Shown piece by piece: positions 1 through 12,530 of a DNA stretch of 64,000 bases (the stretch's first letter is position 1; each line of letters opens with the position of its first letter). Source of the stretch: Vicia villosa (Eukaryota > Streptophyta > Magnoliopsida > Fabales > Fabaceae). The position numbers and the translations under genes are program-made. The stretch is taken from NCBI RefSeq assembly GCF_029867415.1, contig NC_081181.1, positions 120,543,183 to 120,607,182 of the forward strand. Reading direction: 5' to 3'. The notes beneath the pieces are model-generated. The model did no database searches. It was not told where the DNA came from and saw nothing but the letters and a program-made list of their open reading frames with translations.

Positions 1-61
1 TTAATCTCTTTCTTTCTTAATTTTAGTAATTATTATTAGTTATTATTATTATTAATTATTG

Positions 62-94
62 AGCTAATTTATTTATTAAAAAAATAAATTAGCT
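62..94. repeat. Long hairpin in the monomer's AT-rich half
   Basis: Perfect 13-bp inverted repeat AGCTAATTTATTT / AAATAAATTAGCT (62-74 and 82-94) with a 7-nt loop. It is conserved in every monomer of both subtypes (for example 51415-51447). A shorter inverted repeat, AAATGAAAT / ATTTCATTT with a 2-nt loop, sits about 700 bp downstream (near 795-814). Function is unknown. Confidence 0.85.
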
Positions 95-1438
95 TTCAAT
101 GGTAACCTACACACGATTTTATTTTTGTATGTATTTGTTTAAACATTAAAATATATCAAATCATAACTTATTATTTTTTAAATGGAAAGACATACTTAAA
201 GTAAATTATTTCTTTCTCATTAATTATTATCCAGTTTAATTAGTACATATAAACTTTACCGCGCATCAATAGTAAATTCCATCTTATTAAATAAAATGTA
301 AAAAAATAATATACAATAATTATATCCATATATTTTATTTATTTGTGATACACTTTTTAAAATATATCTAATATATTAACTATAATTACGAATACTTTTA
401 AACTACAATAAAAATGTAAGATGATATGACAAATATGAACTTATTGATATAAAAATAATAATTAAAAAGAATCATAATTAAAAGTGATTTTATGAATTTA
501 TTTAAAAAGTATCCTGACGGGTACTGTCATACAATCTATTATCTGTTATAATATATAAAAACTAAAGTAAGTGAAAATTGATAATGCCGTATTAGATTTT
601 TTATTTTAATTATTGTTATAAATATAGTTGTTCCAATGTTCAAATAAATAGGAATATATTTTATGTATTTAATACAAAAAATTACACCTTTTAAATTGAT
701 TACAAAATCAATCACCATTATTATAAAGTTAAATAATATTTATTGATTTTTATTATTATTAATGTATCTCATCAAAACAATTCTTAGGAGTTAAAAATGA
801 AATAAATTTCATTTACGTGTTTTTTATCATCCTAAAGTTATATAAGTGGATTTATATATATTTTTTAAAATTATGTTTAAAATATGTCAATAATTCATGA
901 AGTTAAAGGCTAATGGCACAGACATATACGGATAAATGACTATTTAATTATCATAGCTATTAAAACTCATGTTTTTAACTTTTCAACATAAAATCAATTT
1001 TTCGTTGCTCAATGCAATTAATCTATTATTAATATATAAAAGTAATAGTACTTGGAAATTCCAGTAAAAGCCTTCTGATAAATGAACTGAAACTCAGACT
1101 CTAATTTTTTGTTGATTATTTATTTTTCCTAATTTATTATTTTTTGGCTTCAAATTCAAATCTACACGTTAAATGGTTAAACCCTGAAATTTATTTCATC
1201 ATTGAATGGATACGTTTTCTATGTGTTTGAAAAAATCAATTCCTCCACTACCCAAAAAAATAAATTACTTGTGCCCTTTCAATTTTCTATATATCACAAC
1301 CAACAATGGCAAACCAGTATTCACTTTCTTATTTACAGGTTTGAAGTTTCTTCTCCATTTTGGTTTTCTATTAATTTGACTGATTTGGTATTTTCCAAGT
1401 GAAATTTGTTTTCTTCTTGCAGCTATTTAAGCATTCCC

Positions 1439-2126
1439 ATGGCTCGCCCTACCGATTCTGTGAAGGACATCAAAGGATTTGTGGAAGATTGCAGTTAGTT
1501 GTAAGCATATATGGTCTGTAACAATTTTTCCAACAAAGAACGTTTTAGTTGATTCGAAGGTGGTATTTCGTTCCCAAATTCTATTGTTTTTGTCTTACAC
1601 ACTGTGTTCTACCTTATTACTAACAAATATTATTTCTGTTTTTTTAAGCATGATATGATTCAAACGATTGAACCTACTTATTTGGTTTTCAAATTCAAGT
1701 CCGAACTATCAGCTGGAAGTTCTTATATCATGCAGAATTTCAAAGTTTCGAAAAAGGACTTCTCTTTTAAGTCGACGAATCATTCTTACAAATTGGTTTT
1801 ATGTGGATCAACTTCTGTCAAGAAATCAGACCTTCCTGACATTCCTGCTTATTACCTTAACCTTCTTGGAGTGGATGCCATAGTTGAAGGAAGGTTTCAG
1901 TCTAATGTTTTGGTTGGTAAGTTAATTATATTCTTTGTGATAGATTTCTGAATTTTATGTAATATTATTTATTCCCTGAACATGTTTTTGTTTTTTAGAT
2001 ATCCTTGGAGGTATTATTGAGATTTCTCAATCTCAAATAAATGGTGACAACAACAAGAACAAAGTTGTTTTTACCATTGTTGTTTTTGTATGCATGTACT
2101 GCCGACTCAGGCTCCACCATTCTTGA
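1439..2126 (+). pseudogene. RPA1-like / DUF223 OB-fold gene fragment, monomer 1
   Basis: Decayed fragment of a plant gene resembling replication protein A 70-kDa DNA-binding-subunit-like (DUF223) proteins, which bind single-stranded DNA in replication and repair. The start at 1439 reads MARPTDSVKDIKGFVEDC then hits a TAG. In another frame AVSCKHIWSVT and LVDSK follow, matching the W-S-V and LVDSK signatures of the family. A clean exon at 1649-1916 (SAGSSYIMQNFKVS, SDLPDIPAYY, NVLV) ends at a GTAAGT donor; an 82-bp intron (1917-1998) ends in TTTTTTAG; the next exon continues DILGGIIEISQS and stops at TGA 2124-2126. The N-terminal region is therefore broken by frameshifts while the exon-intron structure survives, so it derives from genomic DNA and not from a processed cDNA. 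The family call comes from my memory of conserved motifs, not from a search. Confidence 0.72.
2016..2038. other. Palindrome plus the site used by two retrotransposons in sister monomers
   Basis: The palindrome ATTGAGATTTCTCAAT (2016-2031) is followed after two bases by CAAAT (2034-2038). The equivalent five bases are the target-site duplications of both complete retrotransposons: CAAAT at 17071-17075 in monomer 7 and CTAAT at 28091-28095 in monomer 8. In this monomer the site is empty. Confidence 0.9.
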
Positions 2127-2163
2127 TGATCAGGTAGGAAGAGCTTTTGTTGCGGCAAACTGT

Positions 2164-2189
2164 AAGGCTTCCTTCTATAAGGAAGCCTT
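2164..2189. repeat. 11-bp-stem hairpin near the 3' end of the pseudogene
   Basis: Perfect inverted repeat AAGGCTTCCTT / AAGGAAGCCTT with loop CTAT. It is intact in monomers 1-6 (offset 2506 each) and in monomer 7 (25668-25693). In monomers 8-12 the right arm has a substitution (GAAAG or GAAAC instead of GAAGC) that breaks pairing. Confidence 0.85.
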
Positions 2190-2276
2190 TTATGTGAGAG
2201 GTGCACACATATGCTTGATTGGATCATCCTTCTTTTATGTGAGAGGTGCACACATATGCTTGAATGGATCATTTTT
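2187..2276. repeat. 45-bp tandem duplication specific to subtype A
   Basis: Two adjacent copies (2187-2231 and 2232-2276) beginning CTTTTATGTGAGAGG and differing at about two positions. Present in monomers 1-6 only; monomers 7-12 have one copy, so this is a marker of the amplified A block. Confidence 0.9.
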
Positions 2277-2506
2277 CAAATACATGGTCTTTAAACACAT
2301 ATCTCTTTCTTTTAGTTAGTTGGTATTGGAAGTTACAATAATTGTAATCCTTCATTGTACATAATATATTTAATTACTTGAATATTATCATCATTACGTT
2401 TTTTTTTTCACTTTAACTTAACATTATACCAAATATATTTATACCATAATTATTAATTACATAATATTAACCACAAATTAGAACATAAAATTATAATGTT
2501 CAAAAT

Positions 2507-5012
2507 TTAATCTCTTTCTTTCTTAATTTTAGTAATTATTATTAGTTATTATTATTATTAATTATTGAGCTAATTTATTTATTAAAAAAATAAATTAGCT
2601 TTCAATGGTAACCTACACACGATTTTATTTTTGTATGTATTTGTTTAAACATTAAAATATATCAAATCATAACTTATTATTTTTTAAATGGAAAGACATA
2701 CTTAAAGTAAATTATTTCTTTCTCATTAATTATTATCCAGTTTAATTAGTACATATAAACTTTACCGCGCATCAATAGTAAATTCCATCTTATTAAATAA
2801 AATGTAAAAAAATAATATACAATAATTATATCCATATATTTTATTTATTTGTGATACACTTTTTAAAATATATCTAATATATTAACTATAATTACGAATA
2901 CTTTTAAACTACAATAAAAATGTAAGATGATATGACAAATATGAACTTATTGATATAAAAATAATAATTAAAAAGAATCATAATTAAAAGTGATTTTATG
3001 AATTTATTTAAAAAGTATCCTGACGGGTACTGTCATACAATCTATTATCTGTTATAATATATAAAAACTAAAGTAAGTGAAAATTGATAATGCCGTATTA
3101 GATTTTTTATTTTAATTATTGTTATAAATATAGTTGTTCCAATGTTCAAATAAATAGGAATATATTTTATGTATTTAATACAAAAAATTACACCTTTTAA
3201 ATTGATTACAAAATCAATCACCATTATTATAAAGTTAAATAATATTTATTGATTTTTATTATTATTAATGTATCTCATCAAAACAATTCTTAGGAGTTAA
3301 AAATGAAATAAATTTCATTTACGTGTTTTTTATCATCCTAAAGTTATATAAGTGGATTTATATATATTTTTTAAAATTATGTTTAAAATATGTCAATAAT
3401 TCATGAAGTTAAAGGCTAATGGCACAGACATATACGGATAAATGACTATTTAATTATCATAGCTATTAAAACTCATGTTTTTAACTTTTCAACATAAAAT
3501 CAATTTTTCGTTGCTCAATGCAATTAATCTATTATTAATATATAAAAGTAATAGTACTTGGAAATTCCAGTAAAAGCCTTCTGATAAATGAACTGAAACT
3601 CAGACTCTAATTTTTTGTTGATTATTTATTTTTCCTAATTTATTATTTTTTGGCTTCAAATTCAAATCTACACGTTAAATGGTTAAACCCTGAAATTTAT
3701 TTCATCATTGAATGGATACGTTTTCTATGTGTTTGAAAAAATCAATTCCTCCACTACCCAAAAAAATAAATTACTTGTGCCCTTTCAATTTTCTATATAT
3801 CACAACCAACAATGGCAAACCAGTATTCACTTTCTTATTTACAGGTTTGAAGTTTCTTCTCCATTTTGGTTTTCTATTAATTTGACTGATTTGGTATTTT
3901 CCAAGTGAAATTTGTTTTCTTCTTGCAGCTATTTAAGCATTCCCATGGCTCGCCCTACCGATTCTGTGAAGGACATCAAAGGATTTGTGGAAGATTGCAG
4001 TTAGTTGTAAGCATATATGGTCTGTAACAATTTTTCCAACAAAGAACGTTTTAGTTGATTCGAAGGTGGTATTTCGTTCCCAAATTCTATTGTTTTTGTC
4101 TTACACACTGTGTTCTACCTTATTACTAACAAATATTATTTCTGTTTTTTTAAGCATGATATGATTCAAACGATTGAACCTACTTATTTGGTTTTCAAAT
4201 TCAAGTCCGAACTATCAGCTGGAAGTTCTTATATCATGCAGAATTTCAAAGTTTCGAAAAAGGACTTCTCTTTTAAGTCGACGAATCATTCTTACAAATT
4301 GGTTTTATGTGGATCAACTTCTGTCAAGAAATCAGACCTTCCTGACATTCCTGCTTATTACCTTAACCTTCTTGGAGTGGATGCCATAGTTGAAGGAAGG
4401 TTTCAGTCTAATGTTTTGGTTGGTAAGTTAATTATATTCTTTGTGATAGATTTCTGAATTTTATGTAATATTATTTATTCCCTGAACATGTTTTTGTTTT
4501 TTAGATATCCTTGGAGGTATTATTGAGATTTCTCAATCTCAAATAAATGGTGACAACAACAAGAACAAAGTTGTTTTTACCATTGTTGTTTTTGTATGCA
4601 TGTACTGCCGACTCAGGCTCCACCATTCTTGATGATCAGGTAGGAAGAGCTTTTGTTGCGGCAAACTGTAAGGCTTCCTTCTATAAGGAAGCCTTTTATG
4701 TGAGAGGTGCACACATATGCTTGATTGGATCATCCTTCTTTTATGTGAGAGGTGCACACATATGCTTGAATGGATCATTTTTCAAATACATGGTCTTTAA
4801 ACACATATCTCTTTCTTTTAGTTAGTTGGTATTGGAAGTTACAATAATTGTAATCCTTCATTGTACATAATATATTTAATTACTTGAATATTATCATCAT
4901 TACGTTTTTTTTTTCACTTTAACTTAACATTATACCAAATATATTTATACCATAATTATTAATTACATAATATTAACCACAAATTAGAACATAAAATTAT
5001 AATGTTCAAAAT
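2507..5012. repeat. Tandem-repeat monomer 2 (subtype A)
   Basis: Exact 2506-bp period after monomer 1; I noticed no base difference from it on reading, and all small reading frames recur unchanged at the same offsets. Confidence 0.95.
3945..4632 (+). pseudogene. RPA1-like / DUF223 gene fragment, monomer 2
   Basis: Same structure as the copy at 1439-2126, with identical translated pieces: early stop and frameshifts in the N-terminal part, an open middle exon (about 4155-4422), an intron, then a short terminal exon. Confidence 0.72.
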
Positions 5013-7518
5013 TTAATCTCTTTCTTTCTTAATTTTAGTAATTATTATTAGTTATTATTATTATTAATTATTGAGCTAATTTATTTATTAAAAAAATAAA
5101 TTAGCTTTCAATGGTAACCTACACACGATTTTATTTTTGTATGTATTTGTTTAAACATTAAAATATATCAAATCATAACTTATTATTTTTTAAATGGAAA
5201 GACATACTTAAAGTAAATTATTTCTTTCTCATTAATTATTATCCAGTTTAATTAGTACATATAAACTTTACCGCGCATCAATAGTAAATTCCATCTTATT
5301 AAATAAAATGTAAAAAAATAATATACAATAATTATATCCATATATTTTATTTATTTGTGATACACTTTTTAAAATATATCTAATATATTAACTATAATTA
5401 CGAATACTTTTAAACTACAATAAAAATGTAAGATGATATGACAAATATGAACTTATTGATATAAAAATAATAATTAAAAAGAATCATAATTAAAAGTGAT
5501 TTTATGAATTTATTTAAAAAGTATCCTGACGGGTACTGTCATACAATCTATTATCTGTTATAATATATAAAAACTAAAGTAAGTGAAAATTGATAATGCC
5601 GTATTAGATTTTTTATTTTAATTATTGTTATAAATATAGTTGTTCCAATGTTCAAATAAATAGGAATATATTTTATGTATTTAATACAAAAAATTACACC
5701 TTTTAAATTGATTACAAAATCAATCACCATTATTATAAAGTTAAATAATATTTATTGATTTTTATTATTATTAATGTATCTCATCAAAACAATTCTTAGG
5801 AGTTAAAAATGAAATAAATTTCATTTACGTGTTTTTTATCATCCTAAAGTTATATAAGTGGATTTATATATATTTTTTAAAATTATGTTTAAAATATGTC
5901 AATAATTCATGAAGTTAAAGGCTAATGGCACAGACATATACGGATAAATGACTATTTAATTATCATAGCTATTAAAACTCATGTTTTTAACTTTTCAACA
6001 TAAAATCAATTTTTCGTTGCTCAATGCAATTAATCTATTATTAATATATAAAAGTAATAGTACTTGGAAATTCCAGTAAAAGCCTTCTGATAAATGAACT
6101 GAAACTCAGACTCTAATTTTTTGTTGATTATTTATTTTTCCTAATTTATTATTTTTTGGCTTCAAATTCAAATCTACACGTTAAATGGTTAAACCCTGAA
6201 ATTTATTTCATCATTGAATGGATACGTTTTCTATGTGTTTGAAAAAATCAATTCCTCCACTACCCAAAAAAATAAATTACTTGTGCCCTTTCAATTTTCT
6301 ATATATCACAACCAACAATGGCAAACCAGTATTCACTTTCTTATTTACAGGTTTGAAGTTTCTTCTCCATTTTGGTTTTCTATTAATTTGACTGATTTGG
6401 TATTTTCCAAGTGAAATTTGTTTTCTTCTTGCAGCTATTTAAGCATTCCCATGGCTCGCCCTACCGATTCTGTGAAGGACATCAAAGGATTTGTGGAAGA
6501 TTGCAGTTAGTTGTAAGCATATATGGTCTGTAACAATTTTTCCAACAAAGAACGTTTTAGTTGATTCGAAGGTGGTATTTCGTTCCCAAATTCTATTGTT
6601 TTTGTCTTACACACTGTGTTCTACCTTATTACTAACAAATATTATTTCTGTTTTTTTAAGCATGATATGATTCAAACGATTGAACCTACTTATTTGGTTT
6701 TCAAATTCAAGTCCGAACTATCAGCTGGAAGTTCTTATATCATGCAGAATTTCAAAGTTTCGAAAAAGGACTTCTCTTTTAAGTCGACGAATCATTCTTA
6801 CAAATTGGTTTTATGTGGATCAACTTCTGTCAAGAAATCAGACCTTCCTGACATTCCTGCTTATTACCTTAACCTTCTTGGAGTGGATGCCATAGTTGAA
6901 GGAAGGTTTCAGTCTAATGTTTTGGTTGGTAAGTTAATTATATTCTTTGTGATAGATTTCTGAATTTTATGTAATATTATTTATTCCCTGAACATGTTTT
7001 TGTTTTTTAGATATCCTTGGAGGTATTATTGAGATTTCTCAATCTCAAATAAATGGTGACAACAACAAGAACAAAGTTGTTTTTACCATTGTTGTTTTTG
7101 TATGCATGTACTGCCGACTCAGGCTCCACCATTCTTGATGATCAGGTAGGAAGAGCTTTTGTTGCGGCAAACTGTAAGGCTTCCTTCTATAAGGAAGCCT
7201 TTTATGTGAGAGGTGCACACATATGCTTGATTGGATCATCCTTCTTTTATGTGAGAGGTGCACACATATGCTTGAATGGATCATTTTTCAAATACATGGT
7301 CTTTAAACACATATCTCTTTCTTTTAGTTAGTTGGTATTGGAAGTTACAATAATTGTAATCCTTCATTGTACATAATATATTTAATTACTTGAATATTAT
7401 CATCATTACGTTTTTTTTTTCACTTTAACTTAACATTATACCAAATATATTTATACCATAATTATTAATTACATAATATTAACCACAAATTAGAACATAA
7501 AATTATAATGTTCAAAAT
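5013..7518. repeat. Tandem-repeat monomer 3 (subtype A)
   Basis: Same 2506-bp length, with no difference from monomers 1 and 2 noticed. Confidence 0.95.
6451..7138 (+). pseudogene. RPA1-like / DUF223 gene fragment, monomer 3
   Basis: Copy with no difference noticed from the first; the middle exon is open at about 6661-6928. Confidence 0.72.
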
Positions 7519-10024
7519 TTAATCTCTTTCTTTCTTAATTTTAGTAATTATTATTAGTTATTATTATTATTAATTATTGAGCTAATTTATTTATTAAAAA
7601 AATAAATTAGCTTTCAATGGTAACCTACACACGATTTTATTTTTGTATGTATTTGTTTAAACATTAAAATATATCAAATCATAACTTATTATTTTTTAAA
7701 TGGAAAGACATACTTAAAGTAAATTATTTCTTTCTCATTAATTATTATCCAGTTTAATTAGTACATATAAACTTTACCGCGCATCAATAGTAAATTCCAT
7801 CTTATTAAATAAAATGTAAAAAAATAATATACAATAATTATATCCATATATTTTATTTATTTGTGATACACTTTTTAAAATATATCTAATATATTAACTA
7901 TAATTACGAATACTTTTAAACTACAATAAAAATGTAAGATGATATGACAAATATGAACTTATTGATATAAAAATAATAATTAAAAAGAATCATAATTAAA
8001 AGTGATTTTATGAATTTATTTAAAAAGTATCCTGACGGGTACTGTCATACAATCTATTATCTGTTATAATATATAAAAACTAAAGTAAGTGAAAATTGAT
8101 AATGCCGTATTAGATTTTTTATTTTAATTATTGTTATAAATATAGTTGTTCCAATGTTCAAATAAATAGGAATATATTTTATGTATTTAATACAAAAAAT
8201 TACACCTTTTAAATTGATTACAAAATCAATCACCATTATTATAAAGTTAAATAATATTTATTGATTTTTATTATTATTAATGTATCTCATCAAAACAATT
8301 CTTAGGAGTTAAAAATGAAATAAATTTCATTTACGTGTTTTTTATCATCCTAAAGTTATATAAGTGGATTTATATATATTTTTTAAAATTATGTTTAAAA
8401 TATGTCAATAATTCATGAAGTTAAAGGCTAATGGCACAGACATATACGGATAAATGACTATTTAATTATCATAGCTATTAAAACTCATGTTTTTAACTTT
8501 TCAACATAAAATCAATTTTTCGTTGCTCAATGCAATTAATCTATTATTAATATATAAAAGTAATAGTACTTGGAAATTCCAGTAAAAGCCTTCTGATAAA
8601 TGAACTGAAACTCAGACTCTAATTTTTTGTTGATTATTTATTTTTCCTAATTTATTATTTTTTGGCTTCAAATTCAAATCTACACGTTAAATGGTTAAAC
8701 CCTGAAATTTATTTCATCATTGAATGGATACGTTTTCTATGTGTTTGAAAAAATCAATTCCTCCACTACCCAAAAAAATAAATTACTTGTGCCCTTTCAA
8801 TTTTCTATATATCACAACCAACAATGGCAAACCAGTATTCACTTTCTTATTTACAGGTTTGAAGTTTCTTCTCCATTTTGGTTTTCTATTAATTTGACTG
8901 ATTTGGTATTTTCCAAGTGAAATTTGTTTTCTTCTTGCAGCTATTTAAGCATTCCCATGGCTCGCCCTACCGATTCTGTGAAGGACATCAAAGGATTTGT
9001 GGAAGATTGCAGTTAGTTGTAAGCATATATGGTCTGTAACAATTTTTCCAACAAAGAACGTTTTAGTTGATTCGAAGGTGGTATTTCGTTCCCAAATTCT
9101 ATTGTTTTTGTCTTACACACTGTGTTCTACCTTATTACTAACAAATATTATTTCTGTTTTTTTAAGCATGATATGATTCAAACGATTGAACCTACTTATT
9201 TGGTTTTCAAATTCAAGTCCGAACTATCAGCTGGAAGTTCTTATATCATGCAGAATTTCAAAGTTTCGAAAAAGGACTTCTCTTTTAAGTCGACGAATCA
9301 TTCTTACAAATTGGTTTTATGTGGATCAACTTCTGTCAAGAAATCAGACCTTCCTGACATTCCTGCTTATTACCTTAACCTTCTTGGAGTGGATGCCATA
9401 GTTGAAGGAAGGTTTCAGTCTAATGTTTTGGTTGGTAAGTTAATTATATTCTTTGTGATAGATTTCTGAATTTTATGTAATATTATTTATTCCCTGAACA
9501 TGTTTTTGTTTTTTAGATATCCTTGGAGGTATTATTGAGATTTCTCAATCTCAAATAAATGGTGACAACAACAAGAACAAAGTTGTTTTTACCATTGTTG
9601 TTTTTGTATGCATGTACTGCCGACTCAGGCTCCACCATTCTTGATGATCAGGTAGGAAGAGCTTTTGTTGCGGCAAACTGTAAGGCTTCCTTCTATAAGG
9701 AAGCCTTTTATGTGAGAGGTGCACACATATGCTTGATTGGATCATCCTTCTTTTATGTGAGAGGTGCACACATATGCTTGAATGGATCATTTTTCAAATA
9801 CATGGTCTTTAAACACATATCTCTTTCTTTTAGTTAGTTGGTATTGGAAGTTACAATAATTGTAATCCTTCATTGTACATAATATATTTAATTACTTGAA
9901 TATTATCATCATTACGTTTTTTTTTTCACTTTAACTTAACATTATACCAAATATATTTATACCATAATTATTAATTACATAATATTAACCACAAATTAGA
10001 ACATAAAATTATAATGTTCAAAAT
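7519..10024. repeat. Tandem-repeat monomer 4 (subtype A)
   Basis: Same 2506-bp length and sequence as the preceding monomers as far as can be read. Confidence 0.95.
8957..9644 (+). pseudogene. RPA1-like / DUF223 gene fragment, monomer 4
   Basis: Copy with no difference noticed from the first; the middle exon is open at about 9167-9434. Confidence 0.72.
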
Positions 10025-12530
10025 TTAATCTCTTTCTTTCTTAATTTTAGTAATTATTATTAGTTATTATTATTATTAATTATTGAGCTAATTTATTTAT
10101 TAAAAAAATAAATTAGCTTTCAATGGTAACCTACACACGATTTTATTTTTGTATGTATTTGTTTAAACATTAAAATATATCAAATCATAACTTATTATTT
10201 TTTAAATGGAAAGACATACTTAAAGTAAATTATTTCTTTCTCATTAATTATTATCCAGTTTAATTAGTACATATAAACTTTACCGCGCATCAATAGTAAA
10301 TTCCATCTTATTAAATAAAATGTAAAAAAATAATATACAATAATTATATCCATATATTTTATTTATTTGTGATACACTTTTTAAAATATATCTAATATAT
10401 TAACTATAATTACGAATACTTTTAAACTACAATAAAAATGTAAGATGATATGACAAATATGAACTTATTGATATAAAAATAATAATTAAAAAGAATCATA
10501 ATTAAAAGTGATTTTATGAATTTATTTAAAAAGTATCCTGACGGGTACTGTCATACAATCTATTATCTGTTATAATATATAAAAACTAAAGTAAGTGAAA
10601 ATTGATAATGCCGTATTAGATTTTTTATTTTAATTATTGTTATAAATATAGTTGTTCCAATGTTCAAATAAATAGGAATATATTTTATGTATTTAATACA
10701 AAAAATTACACCTTTTAAATTGATTACAAAATCAATCACCATTATTATAAAGTTAAATAATATTTATTGATTTTTATTATTATTAATGTATCTCATCAAA
10801 ACAATTCTTAGGAGTTAAAAATGAAATAAATTTCATTTACGTGTTTTTTATCATCCTAAAGTTATATAAGTGGATTTATATATATTTTTTAAAATTATGT
10901 TTAAAATATGTCAATAATTCATGAAGTTAAAGGCTAATGGCACAGACATATACGGATAAATGACTATTTAATTATCATAGCTATTAAAACTCATGTTTTT
11001 AACTTTTCAACATAAAATCAATTTTTCGTTGCTCAATGCAATTAATCTATTATTAATATATAAAAGTAATAGTACTTGGAAATTCCAGTAAAAGCCTTCT
11101 GATAAATGAACTGAAACTCAGACTCTAATTTTTTGTTGATTATTTATTTTTCCTAATTTATTATTTTTTGGCTTCAAATTCAAATCTACACGTTAAATGG
11201 TTAAACCCTGAAATTTATTTCATCATTGAATGGATACGTTTTCTATGTGTTTGAAAAAATCAATTCCTCCACTACCCAAAAAAATAAATTACTTGTGCCC
11301 TTTCAATTTTCTATATATCACAACCAACAATGGCAAACCAGTATTCACTTTCTTATTTACAGGTTTGAAGTTTCTTCTCCATTTTGGTTTTCTATTAATT
11401 TGACTGATTTGGTATTTTCCAAGTGAAATTTGTTTTCTTCTTGCAGCTATTTAAGCATTCCCATGGCTCGCCCTACCGATTCTGTGAAGGACATCAAAGG
11501 ATTTGTGGAAGATTGCAGTTAGTTGTAAGCATATATGGTCTGTAACAATTTTTCCAACAAAGAACGTTTTAGTTGATTCGAAGGTGGTATTTCGTTCCCA
11601 AATTCTATTGTTTTTGTCTTACACACTGTGTTCTACCTTATTACTAACAAATATTATTTCTGTTTTTTTAAGCATGATATGATTCAAACGATTGAACCTA
11701 CTTATTTGGTTTTCAAATTCAAGTCCGAACTATCAGCTGGAAGTTCTTATATCATGCAGAATTTCAAAGTTTCGAAAAAGGACTTCTCTTTTAAGTCGAC
11801 GAATCATTCTTACAAATTGGTTTTATGTGGATCAACTTCTGTCAAGAAATCAGACCTTCCTGACATTCCTGCTTATTACCTTAACCTTCTTGGAGTGGAT
11901 GCCATAGTTGAAGGAAGGTTTCAGTCTAATGTTTTGGTTGGTAAGTTAATTATATTCTTTGTGATAGATTTCTGAATTTTATGTAATATTATTTATTCCC
12001 TGAACATGTTTTTGTTTTTTAGATATCCTTGGAGGTATTATTGAGATTTCTCAATCTCAAATAAATGGTGACAACAACAAGAACAAAGTTGTTTTTACCA
12101 TTGTTGTTTTTGTATGCATGTACTGCCGACTCAGGCTCCACCATTCTTGATGATCAGGTAGGAAGAGCTTTTGTTGCGGCAAACTGTAAGGCTTCCTTCT
12201 ATAAGGAAGCCTTTTATGTGAGAGGTGCACACATATGCTTGATTGGATCATCCTTCTTTTATGTGAGAGGTGCACACATATGCTTGAATGGATCATTTTT
12301 CAAATACATGGTCTTTAAACACATATCTCTTTCTTTTAGTTAGTTGGTATTGGAAGTTACAATAATTGTAATCCTTCATTGTACATAATATATTTAATTA
12401 CTTGAATATTATCATCATTACGTTTTTTTTTTCACTTTAACTTAACATTATACCAAATATATTTATACCATAATTATTAATTACATAATATTAACCACAA
12501 ATTAGAACATAAAATTATAATGTTCAAAAT
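10025..12530. repeat. Tandem-repeat monomer 5 (subtype A)
   Basis: Same 2506-bp length and sequence as the preceding monomers as far as can be read. Confidence 0.95.
11463..12150 (+). pseudogene. RPA1-like / DUF223 gene fragment, monomer 5
   Basis: Copy with no difference noticed from the first; the middle exon is open at about 11673-11940. Confidence 0.72.

Larger units (their letters stand above)
1..2506. repeat. Tandem-repeat monomer 1 (subtype A, 2506 bp)
   Basis: First of at least six head-to-tail copies with an exact 2506-bp period. The unit boundary is arbitrary and set at the window start, so the array probably continues upstream. About the first 1.2 kb is very AT-rich non-coding DNA with several hairpins; the rest holds a decayed RPA1-like gene fragment at unit positions 1439-2126, a 45-bp tandem duplication and an 11-bp-stem hairpin. 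Long satellite monomers of this kind are known in Fabeae, but I do not recognise this family by name. Confidence 0.95.

Noticed and set aside
1202..2319. Small reading frames (60-115 codons) recurring in each monomer as possible satellite-encoded peptides
   Set aside because: They overlap each other on both strands and extend through introns of the pseudogene; repetition reflects copying of the monomer, not coding constraint.
1..2506. The monomer as an intact Helitron
   Set aside because: The RPA-like fragment and hairpins invited this, but I found no convincing TC start and CTRR end at a fixed distance after a hairpin, and no Rep/helicase sequence.
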